A stretch of 64,000 nt of DNA, taken from the NCBI RefSeq assembly GCF_008933165.1, contig NZ_WBVQ01000001.1:1116001-1180000 (forward strand), written 5' to 3'. The notes beneath the pieces were generated by a model. It was not told the origin of the DNA. It saw only the letters and a list, made by a program, of their open reading frames with translations, and did not search any database. A program made the translations under genes and the position numbers. This document shows positions 15,494-27,600 of this stretch, piece by piece. This DNA is from Phaeocystidibacter marisrubri. Lineage in GTDB: Bacteria > Bacteroidota > Bacteroidia > Flavobacteriales > Schleiferiaceae. Numbering within the stretch: the first letter of the stretch is position 1; the number at the start of each line of letters is the position of its first letter.

Positions 15494-18366
15494 TAAAGCT
15501 TGTGGTATAAATCATCGGCAACAATGGGTTTGAAAATTACATCTTCAATCTTTAGATGTTGCCATTCGTTCTCTTTTTCTTTCAAATCTGTTGCAGCGGT
15601 TAACATAAAAACTGGCGCTTCTACATCCGCTTCTCTTAATTTCTCTACTGTTTCAATTCCATTCATTCCAGGCATTTGCATGTCCATAAGAATGATATCA
15701 ATTTCGGAAAGATCACTTCGTGCTATCGCTTGTTCGCCCGACATAGAAACTTCTACCGTACATCCCCAATTACGAAGGAACCGGGTTGCTACATATACGT
15801 TCATCGTGTTGTCTTCTACCAATAATAGTCGTACGCCTTTCAAACCCAACTGACCATAGCTCGTGCTACTCGTGGTTTTTGTCTTGTCTTTCCGAACTAC
15901 TTTCATGGTGAGATTCAAAACAAACTCGCTACCCTGATTCAGTACGGAGTGAAAGGTCAATTTTCCATCCATCAATTCAGCCAAACGTTTTGAAATAGAA
16001 AGTCCCAACCCTGTGCCTCCAATATTCTTCACCGCTGAAGAATTGGATTGCGTAAAAGGCTCAAAAAGAATCTTTTGAATATCTTGATCTAAACCAATGC
16101 CTGTGTCCACTACTCGGACGCTCAAATCGAAATTCTCCTTGTTTCTCTCTCCTTCAACGTATACATCCACCTTCCCCTTATTGGTGTACTTTATAGCGTT
16201 GGAAACCAGATTGTTGAGTATTTGTGTAATGCGTTGAGGGTCACCTTTTAGCAACATAGGTACGTCTTCGCCGATATGAACGTTAAAATCCAGTTGCTTC
16301 TCATCAGCACGTTGAGCATAAATTCCTTTAACGCCCTTTAAGATTTCCCGAATATCCACATTCAACATGTCGATTTTCAGGCTTCCTTGCTCAATCTTAC
16401 TAACGTCGAGAATATCGTTAACTATGCTTAGAAGATTGTCGGCTCCAAACTTGAGAACCTCAATTTTCTCGTGCATTTCTGGCTGGTTGCGTGTTTCCTC
16501 ATACAGAAGATTGGTGATACCAACCACAGCATTCATCGGCGTTCGAATTTCGTGACTCATTTGAGCGAGGAACTCGGATTTTGCTTTCGCAGCCTTCCTC
16601 GCCTCTTCACTGGTCTTTAGAATTTGAAGTTCATAATTCCGGCGATCGGTAACGTCAAATACCTGTGTAATAAAATATCGTGGATTCCCCGATTTATCGC
16701 GAACTACAGAGGCATTCATCTTTACCCAAAAGATGTCTCCGTTCTTCTTGATGTAGCGTTTTTCCCGTTCAATGGTCTCTGCCTTGCCTTCAATAATTTG
16801 ATTGAACGCCACTTTGTCATCAGGAATATCATCGGGATGAACCAAATCCATAAAGTGTCTACCCACTAGCTCCTCTTCGGTATATCCCGTCAAGGAACAA
16901 AGAGCTGGATTCACCTTCAGCCAAAGTCCATCCATTCCAATCAGCGTAATACCCAGTGGAGCATTCATAAAGGCTTGGTTGAAGAGAGACATCGATTCAT
17001 GTAGTTCACGCTCTCTGTCTTTCATTTCCGTGATGTCCTGAATCATGCCATAACAGAATATCACTTCATCACCCCGCAGAACGGGAAGACCGATACTCCT
17101 CACCCATTTCGTTCGTCCATGTTCATAATGAAGTCGGACATCAATATCGTACTTCTCACCTTTTTCAACTAGGGCTACAAATGCTTCTTCGGCTTTATTT
17201 CTATCATCTGGATGGTAATAATCCAAACCCGATTCAGCCTTAATTTCTGAATCTGGATCAATCTCTAAAATCTGATATAACTCACTCGACCAAAAGTACT
17301 TGCCACTTTTCGGATTGAATTCCCACGCTCCTAATTTTGCAACATGACCCGCTCTATTCAGCAGGTCTTGATTGGCCTGTAAATTCATCAAAGCCGACTG
17401 CAAGCTGGTGATATCCATCAACGTCCCATGAATGGCTGTGATCTCTTGCTTTCGGTTCAAATCTTTCACCATCGACTCACGAATCCATACCGTTCGCCCG
17501 TCTTTGTGATGAATTCGATAATTGAGCTGAACACTCTGATCGTTACTCGACAAAAACTCCTGAATGCTCGTATCTACTTGCGCTATGTCTTCTGGAACGA
17601 TAAGTTCTCCCCAAGACTTTTCTAACTCTCCATCCACCAAATCATATCCACACAAGTGAACCACATTTTGACTGGTAAAACGATTGGAAATTGTATCTGC
17701 TTGAGCAGTGTAAATCACCGGAGAATCTGGAAGTCCAGTAATCAACTCCAGTCGACCTAGGGCTTCACGAAGCTGGCGTTTCTTTAGATTGAGTTCTGTG
17801 GTTTCACGGATAAGTACAGCTACTGACGAAACTTCATTCCCAGTGTATACAGGCGTCATGCGAGCTTCAAACTCTCTATTGTCGTTTGGAATGGGGGAAC
17901 CATATGTCACCGTTTCTACGCTAGAACCAAAAAGTATGCGCTGACAAACATCACTCAACTGAATGGAGAGTGGTGGAGGGATAATGTCTGAGATCTTCTT
18001 ACCAAGAATGTTCTTCTTAGGAGCAAATAGTCGTGATTCATCATTGGTCCACGCATTCTTAAAACGCAATTGAGAATCCACCTCTAGAATAATATCCTCC
18101 AAAGACTGAAGGAGTGCGGCCATGGCCTGACTTTGCTCGGCGAAATCTTTTTCTACAATCAACATGATAGCCGATCCGTCCGCCTGTCTCTCTCCTATTT
18201 CAATTTTATAAGACGATTTTCGACCGTAAACTTCAAGCATTCCTGTGCTTAGGAAATTCTCCACGTCTTTCCTGTCAACATTAAGTTGGTCGAATAGCGA
18301 ATTGGTTTCAACAATCTTGTTGTCCGTATCAATAATGACAGCAGGTACCGGGATTTGTTGGAGCAT
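15463..18366 (-). CDS. Multi-PAS hybrid sensor histidine kinase/response regulator
   Basis: A 967-residue kinase with no transmembrane segment, so probably cytoplasmic. Domains in order are about five PAS domains (1-75, 76-195, 200-325, 335-455 and 460-585), HisKA (about 600-670, with phospho-acceptor His in MSHEIRTPMN), an ATPase domain (N box NLVSNAIKYTN, G box GGTGLGLSISKRL) and a C-terminal receiver (VEDNTMN, phospho-acceptor Asp in ILMDMQMPGMNG, conserved Lys in FKP). It would pass phosphate internally from His to Asp, and possibly onward to an unlinked Hpt protein; none is in the window. Ligands of the PAS domains are unknown. The N-terminus follows a gap of 266 bases shared with the giant adhesin gene. 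Confidence 0.93.
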   Translation of the reverse strand: MLQQIPVPAVIIDTDNKIVETNSLFDQLNVDRKDVENFLSTGMLEVYGRKSSYKIEIGERQADGSAIMLIVEKDFAEQSQAMAALLQSLEDIILEVDSQLRFKNAWTNDESRLFAPKKNILGKKISDIIPPPLSIQLSDVCQRILFGSSVETVTYGSPIPNDNREFEARMTPVYTGNEVSSVAVLIRETTELNLKKRQLREALGRLELITGLPDSPVIYTAQADTISNRFTSQNVVHLCGYDLVDGELEKSWGELIVPEDIAQVDTSIQEFLSSNDQSVQLNYRIHHKDGRTVWIRESMVKDLNRKQEITAIHGTLMDITSLQSALMNLQANQDLLNRAGHVAKLGAWEFNPKSGKYFWSSELYQILEIDPDSEIKAESGLDYYHPDDRNKAEEAFVALVEKGEKYDIDVRLHYEHGRTKWVRSIGLPVLRGDEVIFCYGMIQDITEMKDRERELHESMSLFNQAFMNAPLGITLIGMDGLWLKVNPALCSLTGYTEEELVGRHFMDLVHPDDIPDDKVAFNQIIEGKAETIEREKRYIKKNGDIFWVKMNASVVRDKSGNPRYFITQVFDVTDRRNYELQILKTSEEARKAAKAKSEFLAQMSHEIRTPMNAVVGITNLLYEETRNQPEMHEKIEVLKFGADNLLSIVNDILDVSKIEQGSLKIDMLNVDIREILKGVKGIYAQRADEKQLDFNVHIGEDVPMLLKGDPQRITQILNNLVSNAIKYTNKGKVDVYVEGERNKENFDLSVRVVDTGIGLDQDIQKILFEPFTQSNSSAVKNIGGTGLGLSISKRLAELMDGKLTFHSVLNQGSEFVLNLTMKVVRKDKTKTTSSTSYGQLGLKGVRLLLVEDNTMNVYVATRFLRNWGCTVEVSMSGEQAIARSDLSEIDIILMDMQMPGMNGIETVEKLREADVEAPVFMLTAATDLKEKENEWQHLKIEDVIFKPIVADDLYHKLYHVISSKSVK

Positions 18367-18486
18367 AGATAATGGTGGTAGTTATCAGTATCAAATTACG
18401 GTATTAGATTTAAAACTTAAACGTGTATCTCCAAGTTTCTCTATCTTCGCAACGCATCCCCAATATACTTGACCAATGTTAACATC

Positions 18487-18505
18487 AATTGATTGTAAAT
18501 CAATT
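18487..18505. repeat. Inverted repeat between kinase and adhesin genes
   Basis: AATTGAT and ATCAATT arms (7 bp) with a five-base spacer sit in the divergent intergenic region. It could be an operator site; no protein is assigned to it. Confidence 0.35.
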
Positions 18506-18544
18506 ATTAGCTTCAAGTTATACTTGTAGGGATATCCTGAATTC

Positions 18545-18576
18545 TTGAAAACAGAAATGGGAACTTCTTACATTCG
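18545..18576 (+). promoter_or_regulatory. Possible promoter of the giant adhesin gene
   Basis: TTG (18545-18547), 21 bases, then TACATTCG (18569-18576). The -7 box has one mismatch to TAnnTTTG and the spacer is at the long end. Start codon 18633 lies 56 bases further on. Confidence 0.3.
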
Positions 18577-18632
18577 AATTCAGAATGGACTTGGAGCTTT
18601 GTTGAATTTGAATATGTAGTTGTCCTTTTTCT

Positions 18633-21600
18633 ATGCGTAGAACGATTATATCTCAACGTTCCTTGCGCAGTTTGATATTGGTGTGCGCTACTGTTTTAAG
18701 CACGTATGCACACGGACAAACTGTAATAGCATTTGCCAATCCCGCGCCGGTAAATGACACTATTCGCCTATGTGAAGGTAGTACCATCACGTATAACGGA
18801 ATTGCCGTTGGCTTCAGTTCCCCTACTTTCTTCTGGAATTTCGTTGGTGGAACTCCTAATAGCCAAACGACCTCCGGTCCTCATATTATCACCTACAATA
18901 CGGCGGGGTCTTACTACACCTCATTGTTGGTCACAGATGGCATAAACGTTCAGACTGATTCGGTTTATGTCATTGTTAGTAATAGCATCCCTTCTGCCAC
19001 TTATACCGCTCCAATCAATAGCTTTTGTTCCAGTGATGCTCCTATCACCCTAACCGGGGGAGCTCCTTCAGGAGGAACCTACTATGGTCCAGGAGTAACC
19101 AATGGAGTTTTTGACCCTACTGCTGCAGGAGCTGGAACACACAACATTTGTTATGTCTACACGGAAAACGGCGGCTGTTCAGATACTGCCTGTGAAACCT
19201 TTTCGGTTATTCCGGGACCAGAAGCCGCTATTGCCGACCAAGACATCTTTACCCCTTTTGCCAATTGTGTGGGTGCAGGAGGCTCCTCAACCTATACTTT
19301 GTCCCTCAACAATGTTTCATCTACCACTGCCATCAACACCTCTTATTGGATTGATTGGGGAGATGGTTCAGCACCGTACTCGGGCGCTACACTTCCCAAT
19401 GGAACGAGTCACACCTATACTAGCTTAGGCAACTTCCCAATAACGGTTGTGGTTACCGCCGCCAATGGTTGTGTTGATACGGTTCAATACAATTTCTTTA
19501 ATGGTCAGAATCCAAACGTAGGTATTGGAATTGGTTCATCACAAGGATGTGTGCCTTTTACTTTGGACGTTCCTATTCTAAATACGGCCAACAACCCGCC
19601 GGGAACCACCTATGTGATTGAATTCGGAGATGGAACCACCATGACCTTCCAACATCCACCACCTGATACTGTATCCTACACGTATACAACTACTTCATGT
19701 GGTACTACCGACTTATTGGGTAACCCAAACTCTTACTACGTTCGTTTGCGAGCTACCAACCCTTGTGGCACCACTCAAGCCGTTGCGAGCCCCATTGAGG
19801 TTTCTCAAGCACCTATACTGAATCTTCAAGCCGAAGACAGCACCGTTTGTGTAGGTCAGAGCGTACAATTGGAAGATCTCACAGATAGCGCCTTTTATGT
19901 AACAGGCGGCAATTGTACGTTTACCTACTCACGCGATTGGATCATTACTCCTTCTACCGGATGGTCCATTAATAACTCCAATTCACCTAACCCGGTTGTG
20001 ACTTTCCAAGATACGGGATCGTATCAAGTATGTCTCGCTGGTGCACACCCCTGTGGTAACGATACAGCCTGTATCACGATTTGTGTAGGCGATGCACCAG
20101 TGATTGATGTCAATACCACCGCCTCAGGAACGTGTGCTCCTGTGGATGTCACATTCAACAATAACAGCACGTTCTACTCGAGCTGTTTCCCTACCGAATC
20201 AGGTTATGTCGTCAATGGTACAGATTCCGCTTGGGCCTCTGTAAATGGAACCAGTGTAGATGACGATCAAGTTGATTTGCGATTCACAAACCCAGGAACC
20301 TACACTGTAACGTATTACGCTGTAAACGCATGTGATAGCGTGTTTTACGACACCACTATTGTAGTAGGTGGTCCACCTTCCCTCACCATGCCTGCCGATG
20401 TATTCAGTTGCGAGCTAGACACCATCAATTACGGCGCAGGAGGAAATGTCCCTCTGATTGACACGAATAATTCCTACGTGGTCGAATACCGCTGGCATGT
20501 ATTTCCGCCAAGCGGATGGGCGTATGTGGATGGAACGGATTCCAATGATGTGGATCCTCACATTGCCTTTATAGATACGGGAGTATACACCGTCTGTATG
20601 GTGGTGGAAACGGAATGCGGAATCGACTCGGCATGTCAAACCCTCGACTTCTCTTCTGGGCCGAGTATTATTGCCTCTCCAGATACCATCATCTGTTACA
20701 ATTCTGACATTACCCTTGGAGTAGGCGTACTCGGCGGAAGTGCACCTTATACCTTCGATTGGCGGACTGCTCCCCCATCTGGCTTCTCTTCTAATTCTGA
20801 TACTGTAACCCTTACAGGACTTACAAATACCACAAGATACGTTGTCACCGTGACGGATTCTAACGGCTGTGAAAGCACGGAAGAAGTGCTGGTTACCGTC
20901 AATCCTGAACTCATTGTTGATGCTGGATCTGATATTCAGATTTGTGCAGGCGATACCTTCTTTTTGGATGGATCGTTCTCTGGAGGTACACCTCCCTACA
21001 CCCTGTCTTGGTCGCCAAGCAACTTATTAGTGGATGCAAGCGTGGAAGATCCTATTGGAATTGGTATTTTAAACGACACGACCTTTTATTTCACCGTTGT
21101 TGACAGCTTGGGATGTTCTGCCATTGATAGCGTTGTCGTTTCGGTATTCCAACCCATCTTGAACGTTGACGCGGGCAACGATACCACCTATTGTAACAGC
21201 AATGTGGTAGAAACGCTTCAAGGTTATTCCCCTCCTGGAGGTACATGGACGGGAAATGGAATTGTTGGTACCGATGGATTCAACCCAAATATTGCCGGCA
21301 CGGGAACGCATGAACTCATTTATTCTTTCACGGATGCGAATGGGTGTTCAGATCTTGATACGGTTCTTATCACTGTAGTTGACCCCGTCCCGCCTGTAGC
21401 TGGACCTGACACTATCGTCTGTGTTGATTCGGACCCAATTACGCTTACAGGCACCCCAATTGGAGGTACTTGGTCGATTAACGGCTTGCCTTCCCTTTTA
21501 AACGGCAATGTTTTCACCCCAAGCAGCGTAGGAACGTTTGATTTGTACTACACCACGGGATATGGAAGTTGTGAATTCACGGATACGATTACTATTGTGG

Positions 21601-24600
21601 TCAATCCTCGTCCAACGCTGGGAGGACCTTTCCTTCGCGAGATTTGTTCGGGCGACAGTCTCTTATTCAACTTAAACACTACTATTCCCGGCAGTAGCTC
21701 AGCTTGGAGTGCGGTGTCTACAGGTTCCGTATTCAACGTGACCCCATCGGGAACCGGTACAATAAGTGATACGCTTTTCAACAGCGGAAACACGCCAGAC
21801 ACGGTTATTTATAACATGTGGGCTTTGGGTCCCGCTCCAACTGATTGTCCGGGTGACACCACCACCCTTACCGTAGTTGTCCATCCATTGCCGGATATCA
21901 CTCAGCCTGTAGACACGTTTGAGATCTGTTCGGGTGAAAGCTTCCAGTTTGTGCCAACCTCTAGCGTCAGCGGAACTCAATTCAATTATTCCGTCATTTC
22001 TCAAGCTTCAGGAATAAGCGGTGCACAGAGTGGTTCTGATTCTATTTCTGATGTGTTGATCAATTCAGGACTTTCAGGGTATGTACATTATCAAGTCTAC
22101 GCAACGGGTCCTACTCCTACACAATGTCCAGGAGAAACACTCGATATATACGTTCTCGTTCATCCTCTTCCTGAAGCAGATGCGGGTTCAGACTTAAACT
22201 ACTGCTCGAATGATTCTATTCAGATTCAAGCAGTTATTCCAACGGGAGTGAGTTGGAGCTGGGCGCCTTCCTCTGACTTAAACTCAGCCACCGATACCAA
22301 CCCTTGGGTTACAGCTACACACACAGGTTCATCACCTTTGGTCCTCACTTATGTCTTGACCGTTACAGACAGCTTAACCGGTTGTGTCAATACCGATACG
22401 GTTGAGATTACAGTGAATCCACTACCACCAGTTGATGCGGGCCCTAATAGCAGTATCTGTATTGGAGATTCAGCCGTATTGGGCACATCGAATGCCCCAG
22501 GTTTCAGCTACAATTGGATCATTCCAGGAAGTGGAACCTTTGCCAATAACGGCATTGTAACTGTTTCGCCAGATAGTACTACCACTTACCGCCTCATCCA
22601 AACGAACATTTCTACCGGATGTACCGACTCTTCTGAAGTAACGGTCACGGTAATTCCATCTCCTGCTGCAGGCTTCGTAGCCACACCAGATAGCGGCTGT
22701 AGTCCGCTAATCGTCAATATCACAGACACCTCTACCGCTGGTGTAACACACGAGTGGTACATCAATGGAGTGTTGAGCAGCAACGTTCAGAACCCGTCAT
22801 TCAACCTTTCAAATAGTTCCAATACTGTGGACTCCGCGTATGTCATTCAATTGATTATCACAGCGGGTACAGGTTGTACCGACACCATGGAGCAATCCGT
22901 GATTGTACACCCGAATCCAAACGCAGACTTCACCATCCCTACTCCATTCTGTGCACCTGATAGTGTGACAATTACTCAAACAGGGACCTATCCAGCTGGG
23001 ACTACTTTCCAATGGGGAGCCAGTTCACCATCTGTTCAAATTGTAAACGGATCCGACAGCATCGCATCTTTTGTTTTCCCTGATATTCAAGGTAGTTTCG
23101 ACTCCACCTATACCGTTTGGCTAATCGCTACATCACCCTTTGGATGTGCCGATTCAGTAGCGCAGACAGTAACGGTAAACGCGCGTCCAACTGCAGGCTT
23201 TAATCTGCCGGCCAACTCTTGTGGCCCAACGAATGCCCAGGTTGTGAACAACGCTTCAGGCAGCGGACTCAATTATGTCTATCTCGCCAATCCGAGCGCA
23301 GGCGTAAATTTCAGCGACCCGAATGATCCAGCTCCGTTGATTTCCTTCCCACAATCTACAGCGGATTCAGTCGTATACACCATATATCAGCAGTTAGTAG
23401 ATAGCCGTGGATGTATGGATGTTGACAGTGCTAAAATCACCATTTACCCTACACCTACTGCAGATTTTGCCCCTAGTGTGACTGATAGCTGTGGACCTCT
23501 CACCGTTTTGTTCACCAATACTTCAACACCTAACCAAAGTGGGATGAGCATTTCAGACATGACGTTTGAATGGAACTTTGGAAATGGAATAACTTCAACC
23601 GCTCGTGACACCTCGGTAACGTACACAAACAATGGTTCGAACGATACTAGCTACTTCGTTTCACTCATCGCTACCAATGCCTTCGGGTGTAGCGATACTC
23701 TTGTGGATACCATTACAGTTCATCCCAACCCTATTGCTGATTTTACTGGAACACCAAGTACATCTTGTGCACCGTTCCTCATCGATACTTCGGTAGTAAG
23801 CCTTACCCAATATGTGAACGCAAACGACCAATACATCTGGCAAGCCGTAGATCCAAATGACGGAACTATACTTCAATCGTTCTCTGGTCCAAATGCATTG
23901 TCTTTCACATTGAACAACGATGGAGATACGGTCATTATCCGATTGATCGCGACCTCTCCTTTTGGATGTACCAACGACACGCTCGAACTGCCATTCATCA
24001 CTATTGAAGATCCTAGAGCAGGATTCATCGCAACACCAGATAGCGGCTGTGCACCATTAAATTTGAGCTTGACAGATACGTCGACTGCTGGAGTTTCGCA
24101 CGAGTGGTTTGTGAATGGAGTTTCGTTTAGCAACCAGCAAAACCCTTCCATCACACTTAGCAACACCTCAACCCAATTTGATTCGGTATACACCCTTCAG
24201 TTGATTATCACTGCGGGAACGGGCTGTACCGATACTGCTACGCAAAACGTGGTAGTGCATCCATTGCCAAACGCTGATTTTACTCTCCCCACTCCTTTCT
24301 GTGCACCGGATAGTGTGACCATTGTGCAAAATGGTAGTTATCCCACTGGGACTTCCTTTGCGTGGGGAGTAAGTTCTCCTTCGGTCATTGTAATCAATGG
24401 AAATGACAGTGTTGCATCCTTCGTATTTCCAGATTTTCAAGGCAACTTCGATTCAACCTATACTGTATGGCTCGTGGCAACCTCTCCTTTTGGATGCTCC
24501 GATTCCACTTCGCAAGAGGTTACGGTTTACGCACGCCCTACGGCAGATTTCTCTACATCTGCAAATGCCTGTGGGCCAGCAAACATCAGTATTGTCAATA

Positions 24601-27600
24601 ACGCTTCGGGAACAGGCTTAACCTACTTGTATGGTGTTCTACCCAACTCTGGGGTGGTAATAGATGATGCAACGGATCCAAATCCAAGCATCTCTTTCCC
24701 TTCAAGCACAAGTGATTCTGTTGTTTACACGATTTATCAAACCGTAACCGACAGTAGAGGTTGTCAAGATATCGACAGTACAAAATTCACCCTCTATCCT
24801 ACGCCTACCGCAGGTTTCACTGTAAATGCCAACGATAGTTGTGGTCCTTTTGAGGTTGATTTCATCAATATCAGCAGTCCGAATCAAACCGGAATGGACA
24901 TCACTTCCATGACGTTTGAATGGAACTTCGGAAATGGAAACACCTCAACGTCACAAGATCCCACCGAGACCTTTGTGAACAGTGGAACCAATGATACCAC
25001 CTATTTCATTACACTAATAGCGACGAACTCCTTCGGCTGTTCAGATACCATCAGCGATAGCATTATCGTTCACCCAGACCCCATTGCACTCTTTGCTGGA
25101 AACCCTCAAAGTGGATGTGCCCCGTTCACCATTGACACCAGCGCAGTAAGCCTTACCACTTTTGCAGATGCCAATGCACAGTACACTTGGGAAATCGTAG
25201 ACCCGAATTCCAACGCAATCCTTCAAACATATGTAGGGGCAAATGCGATTAGCTACACCATTCTTGACGATGGAGATACGGTTCTTGTTCGCTTGATAGC
25301 CAGCTCGCCTTTTGGATGTGCAAATGATACGCTAGAACTTCCATTCTATACCATTGAGGATCCTGTTGCGGGCTTCTTTGCCAATGCCGATAGCTCGTGT
25401 CATCCATTTAATGCTGTACTTACTGACACATCTACCTCGGGTGTGAGTCATCAGTGGTTTGTGGATGGTACTTTGTTTAGCACAGCTCAGAATCCTTCTA
25501 TCCTGCTTACCAATAGGGGTACAACCGGAGACAGCTCTTACGTAGTAACACTCATCGTTACAGCCTCCAGTGGATGTTCAGACACCGCTGAGCAAATACT
25601 TACCGTATGGCCGAATCCAGTAGCTAATTTCTCCGCAACGGAAGTGTGTGAAGGCGAAGCCACGCAATTCACAAGCCTGAGCACTGGAGATGTTCCAATT
25701 GTGTCTTGGAATTGGAGTTTTGGTGATGGAACTACTGATACAGTTGAGAATCCAATTCATCAGTATGCTGCCCCAGGACAATATCTGATCTCATTCGAAG
25801 TGATTGATGCCAGAGGTTGTAGCCACCAGGTTTCGGACACTGTGATCACTCGACCAAGACCTACTGCCGACTTTGGAGAATTGAGCACCTGTGGACAAGA
25901 CACTCTGTGTATTGATCTTCCAACAACCTTCTATGACCTTTCAAGCGTGGGGAATTTAGGTGGAGCTATCACTTCGTGGCAATGGGATGTGGACAATGAC
26001 GGTGTAACCGATTACACCACGGATACCGCCGTTCACACCTTTACTACCACTGGAAATATTGATGTCACCTTGATTGTAGCGACTGAATACGGTTGTACGG
26101 ACACGCTGACTAAGTCGTACTACATTCAATCTCCACCGACTGCAGATTTTGTACTGGACACCAATTATGGCTGTGGGCCATTGCAGGTGAACGCTACAAA
26201 CTTCAGTACCGGCACCATCTCTTCTTATCATTGGGAGGTCTATGCAGATGACGGCGCAGGAAATAGAATTGTATTGTATTCAAGCAATACAGCCTCATCC
26301 GGCACTTTGCCAACGCTCCAACCAAGCAATATTCAAGACACCACTTATTACATCGAACTCACCGTTGGAAACTGCTGTGGCTTCGACACCCTTACCCGCA
26401 CTGCGACCGTTCGTTCTAACCCTTCTGCAGGATTGTTACCTGACAACACGTTAGGGTGTTCTCCTATGGGCGTTGAGTTCCAATTAGACGGTCAAGTGAA
26501 TGGCAGCCCAGATTACCTCGTACTCGATTATGGCGATGGTACAGCGGACACCATTCTACGTCAGCCATTGGTTCTTCCTAACAACGACACCATTTACGTG
26601 TGGGGAGCTCAAAACCATAACTTCATCTATAACGGTAATAATTTAGATACGACCTATACCAGTACCCTTTACGCGTACAATCCGTGTGGAGTAGATTCTG
26701 CCGATGTGGATATCACGGTTAGAAGGGCAACGGTGAATGCTTTCATCAATGCATTCCCGCGCAGTGGATGTGCTCCACTTACCGTAACCTTTGCCAATGC
26801 AAGCTTCAGAAGTCAAAATTTCTCTTGGTGTTTGGATTATGACACCCTCACGGGGAACTGTAATCAACCGGCCATAGGTGATACCCTCGTTTACACCTAT
26901 AACCAAGCTGGCACCTATACTGTAGCCCTATTTGCAAACGACAACTGTACCTTCGATACAACCTTCGTCACCATAGAAGTGTACGATACGCCTAATGTTC
27001 AATTCACGGCGAATGCGGTCTGTTTAGGAGACACTACCCATTTTGTGAACAACACCACCATTGGAAGTGGATTCATCAACTCTTACCAATGGGACTTTGG
27101 CGATGGAACAACCAGCTTCCTCGTTAACCCAGATCACATTTATGCCAATCCAGGCACCTATCCTGTTCAGCTCATTGTAGGAACTTCAGATGGTTGTCCA
27201 GATACACTGGTGAGAAATGTAATCGTACACCCTGGCCCTGTGGTTAACTTTGATCCGGTATCCCTCTGTATCAATGAACAACCGTTCACTTTCAACAATA
27301 CCAGTGATACCACGAGTTCAAGAATTACGAATATCATGTGGGATTTGGGAGATGGAACAACATCTACCTTATTTGAGCCAACTCACAGTTACGCCAATAC
27401 GGGGACTTACGATGTTACACTCGTGATGACAACATCCAATGGTTGTATCGACAGCATCACTCAGCAAGTGGTCATCAACCCATTACCTACAGCGGCATTT
27501 GATACTACCAAAATTGCCGGAGGAATCTGTGGAGCGCCACAAGTGTATTCCTTCACCGACCGTAGCGTTGGAGCTATTTCTTACTTGTGGGATTTTGACA

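Noticed and set aside
22671-25620. CRISPR-like or satellite array
   Set aside because: The repeats are 1,350 bases, in frame and protein-coding, with no short direct repeats or spacers.
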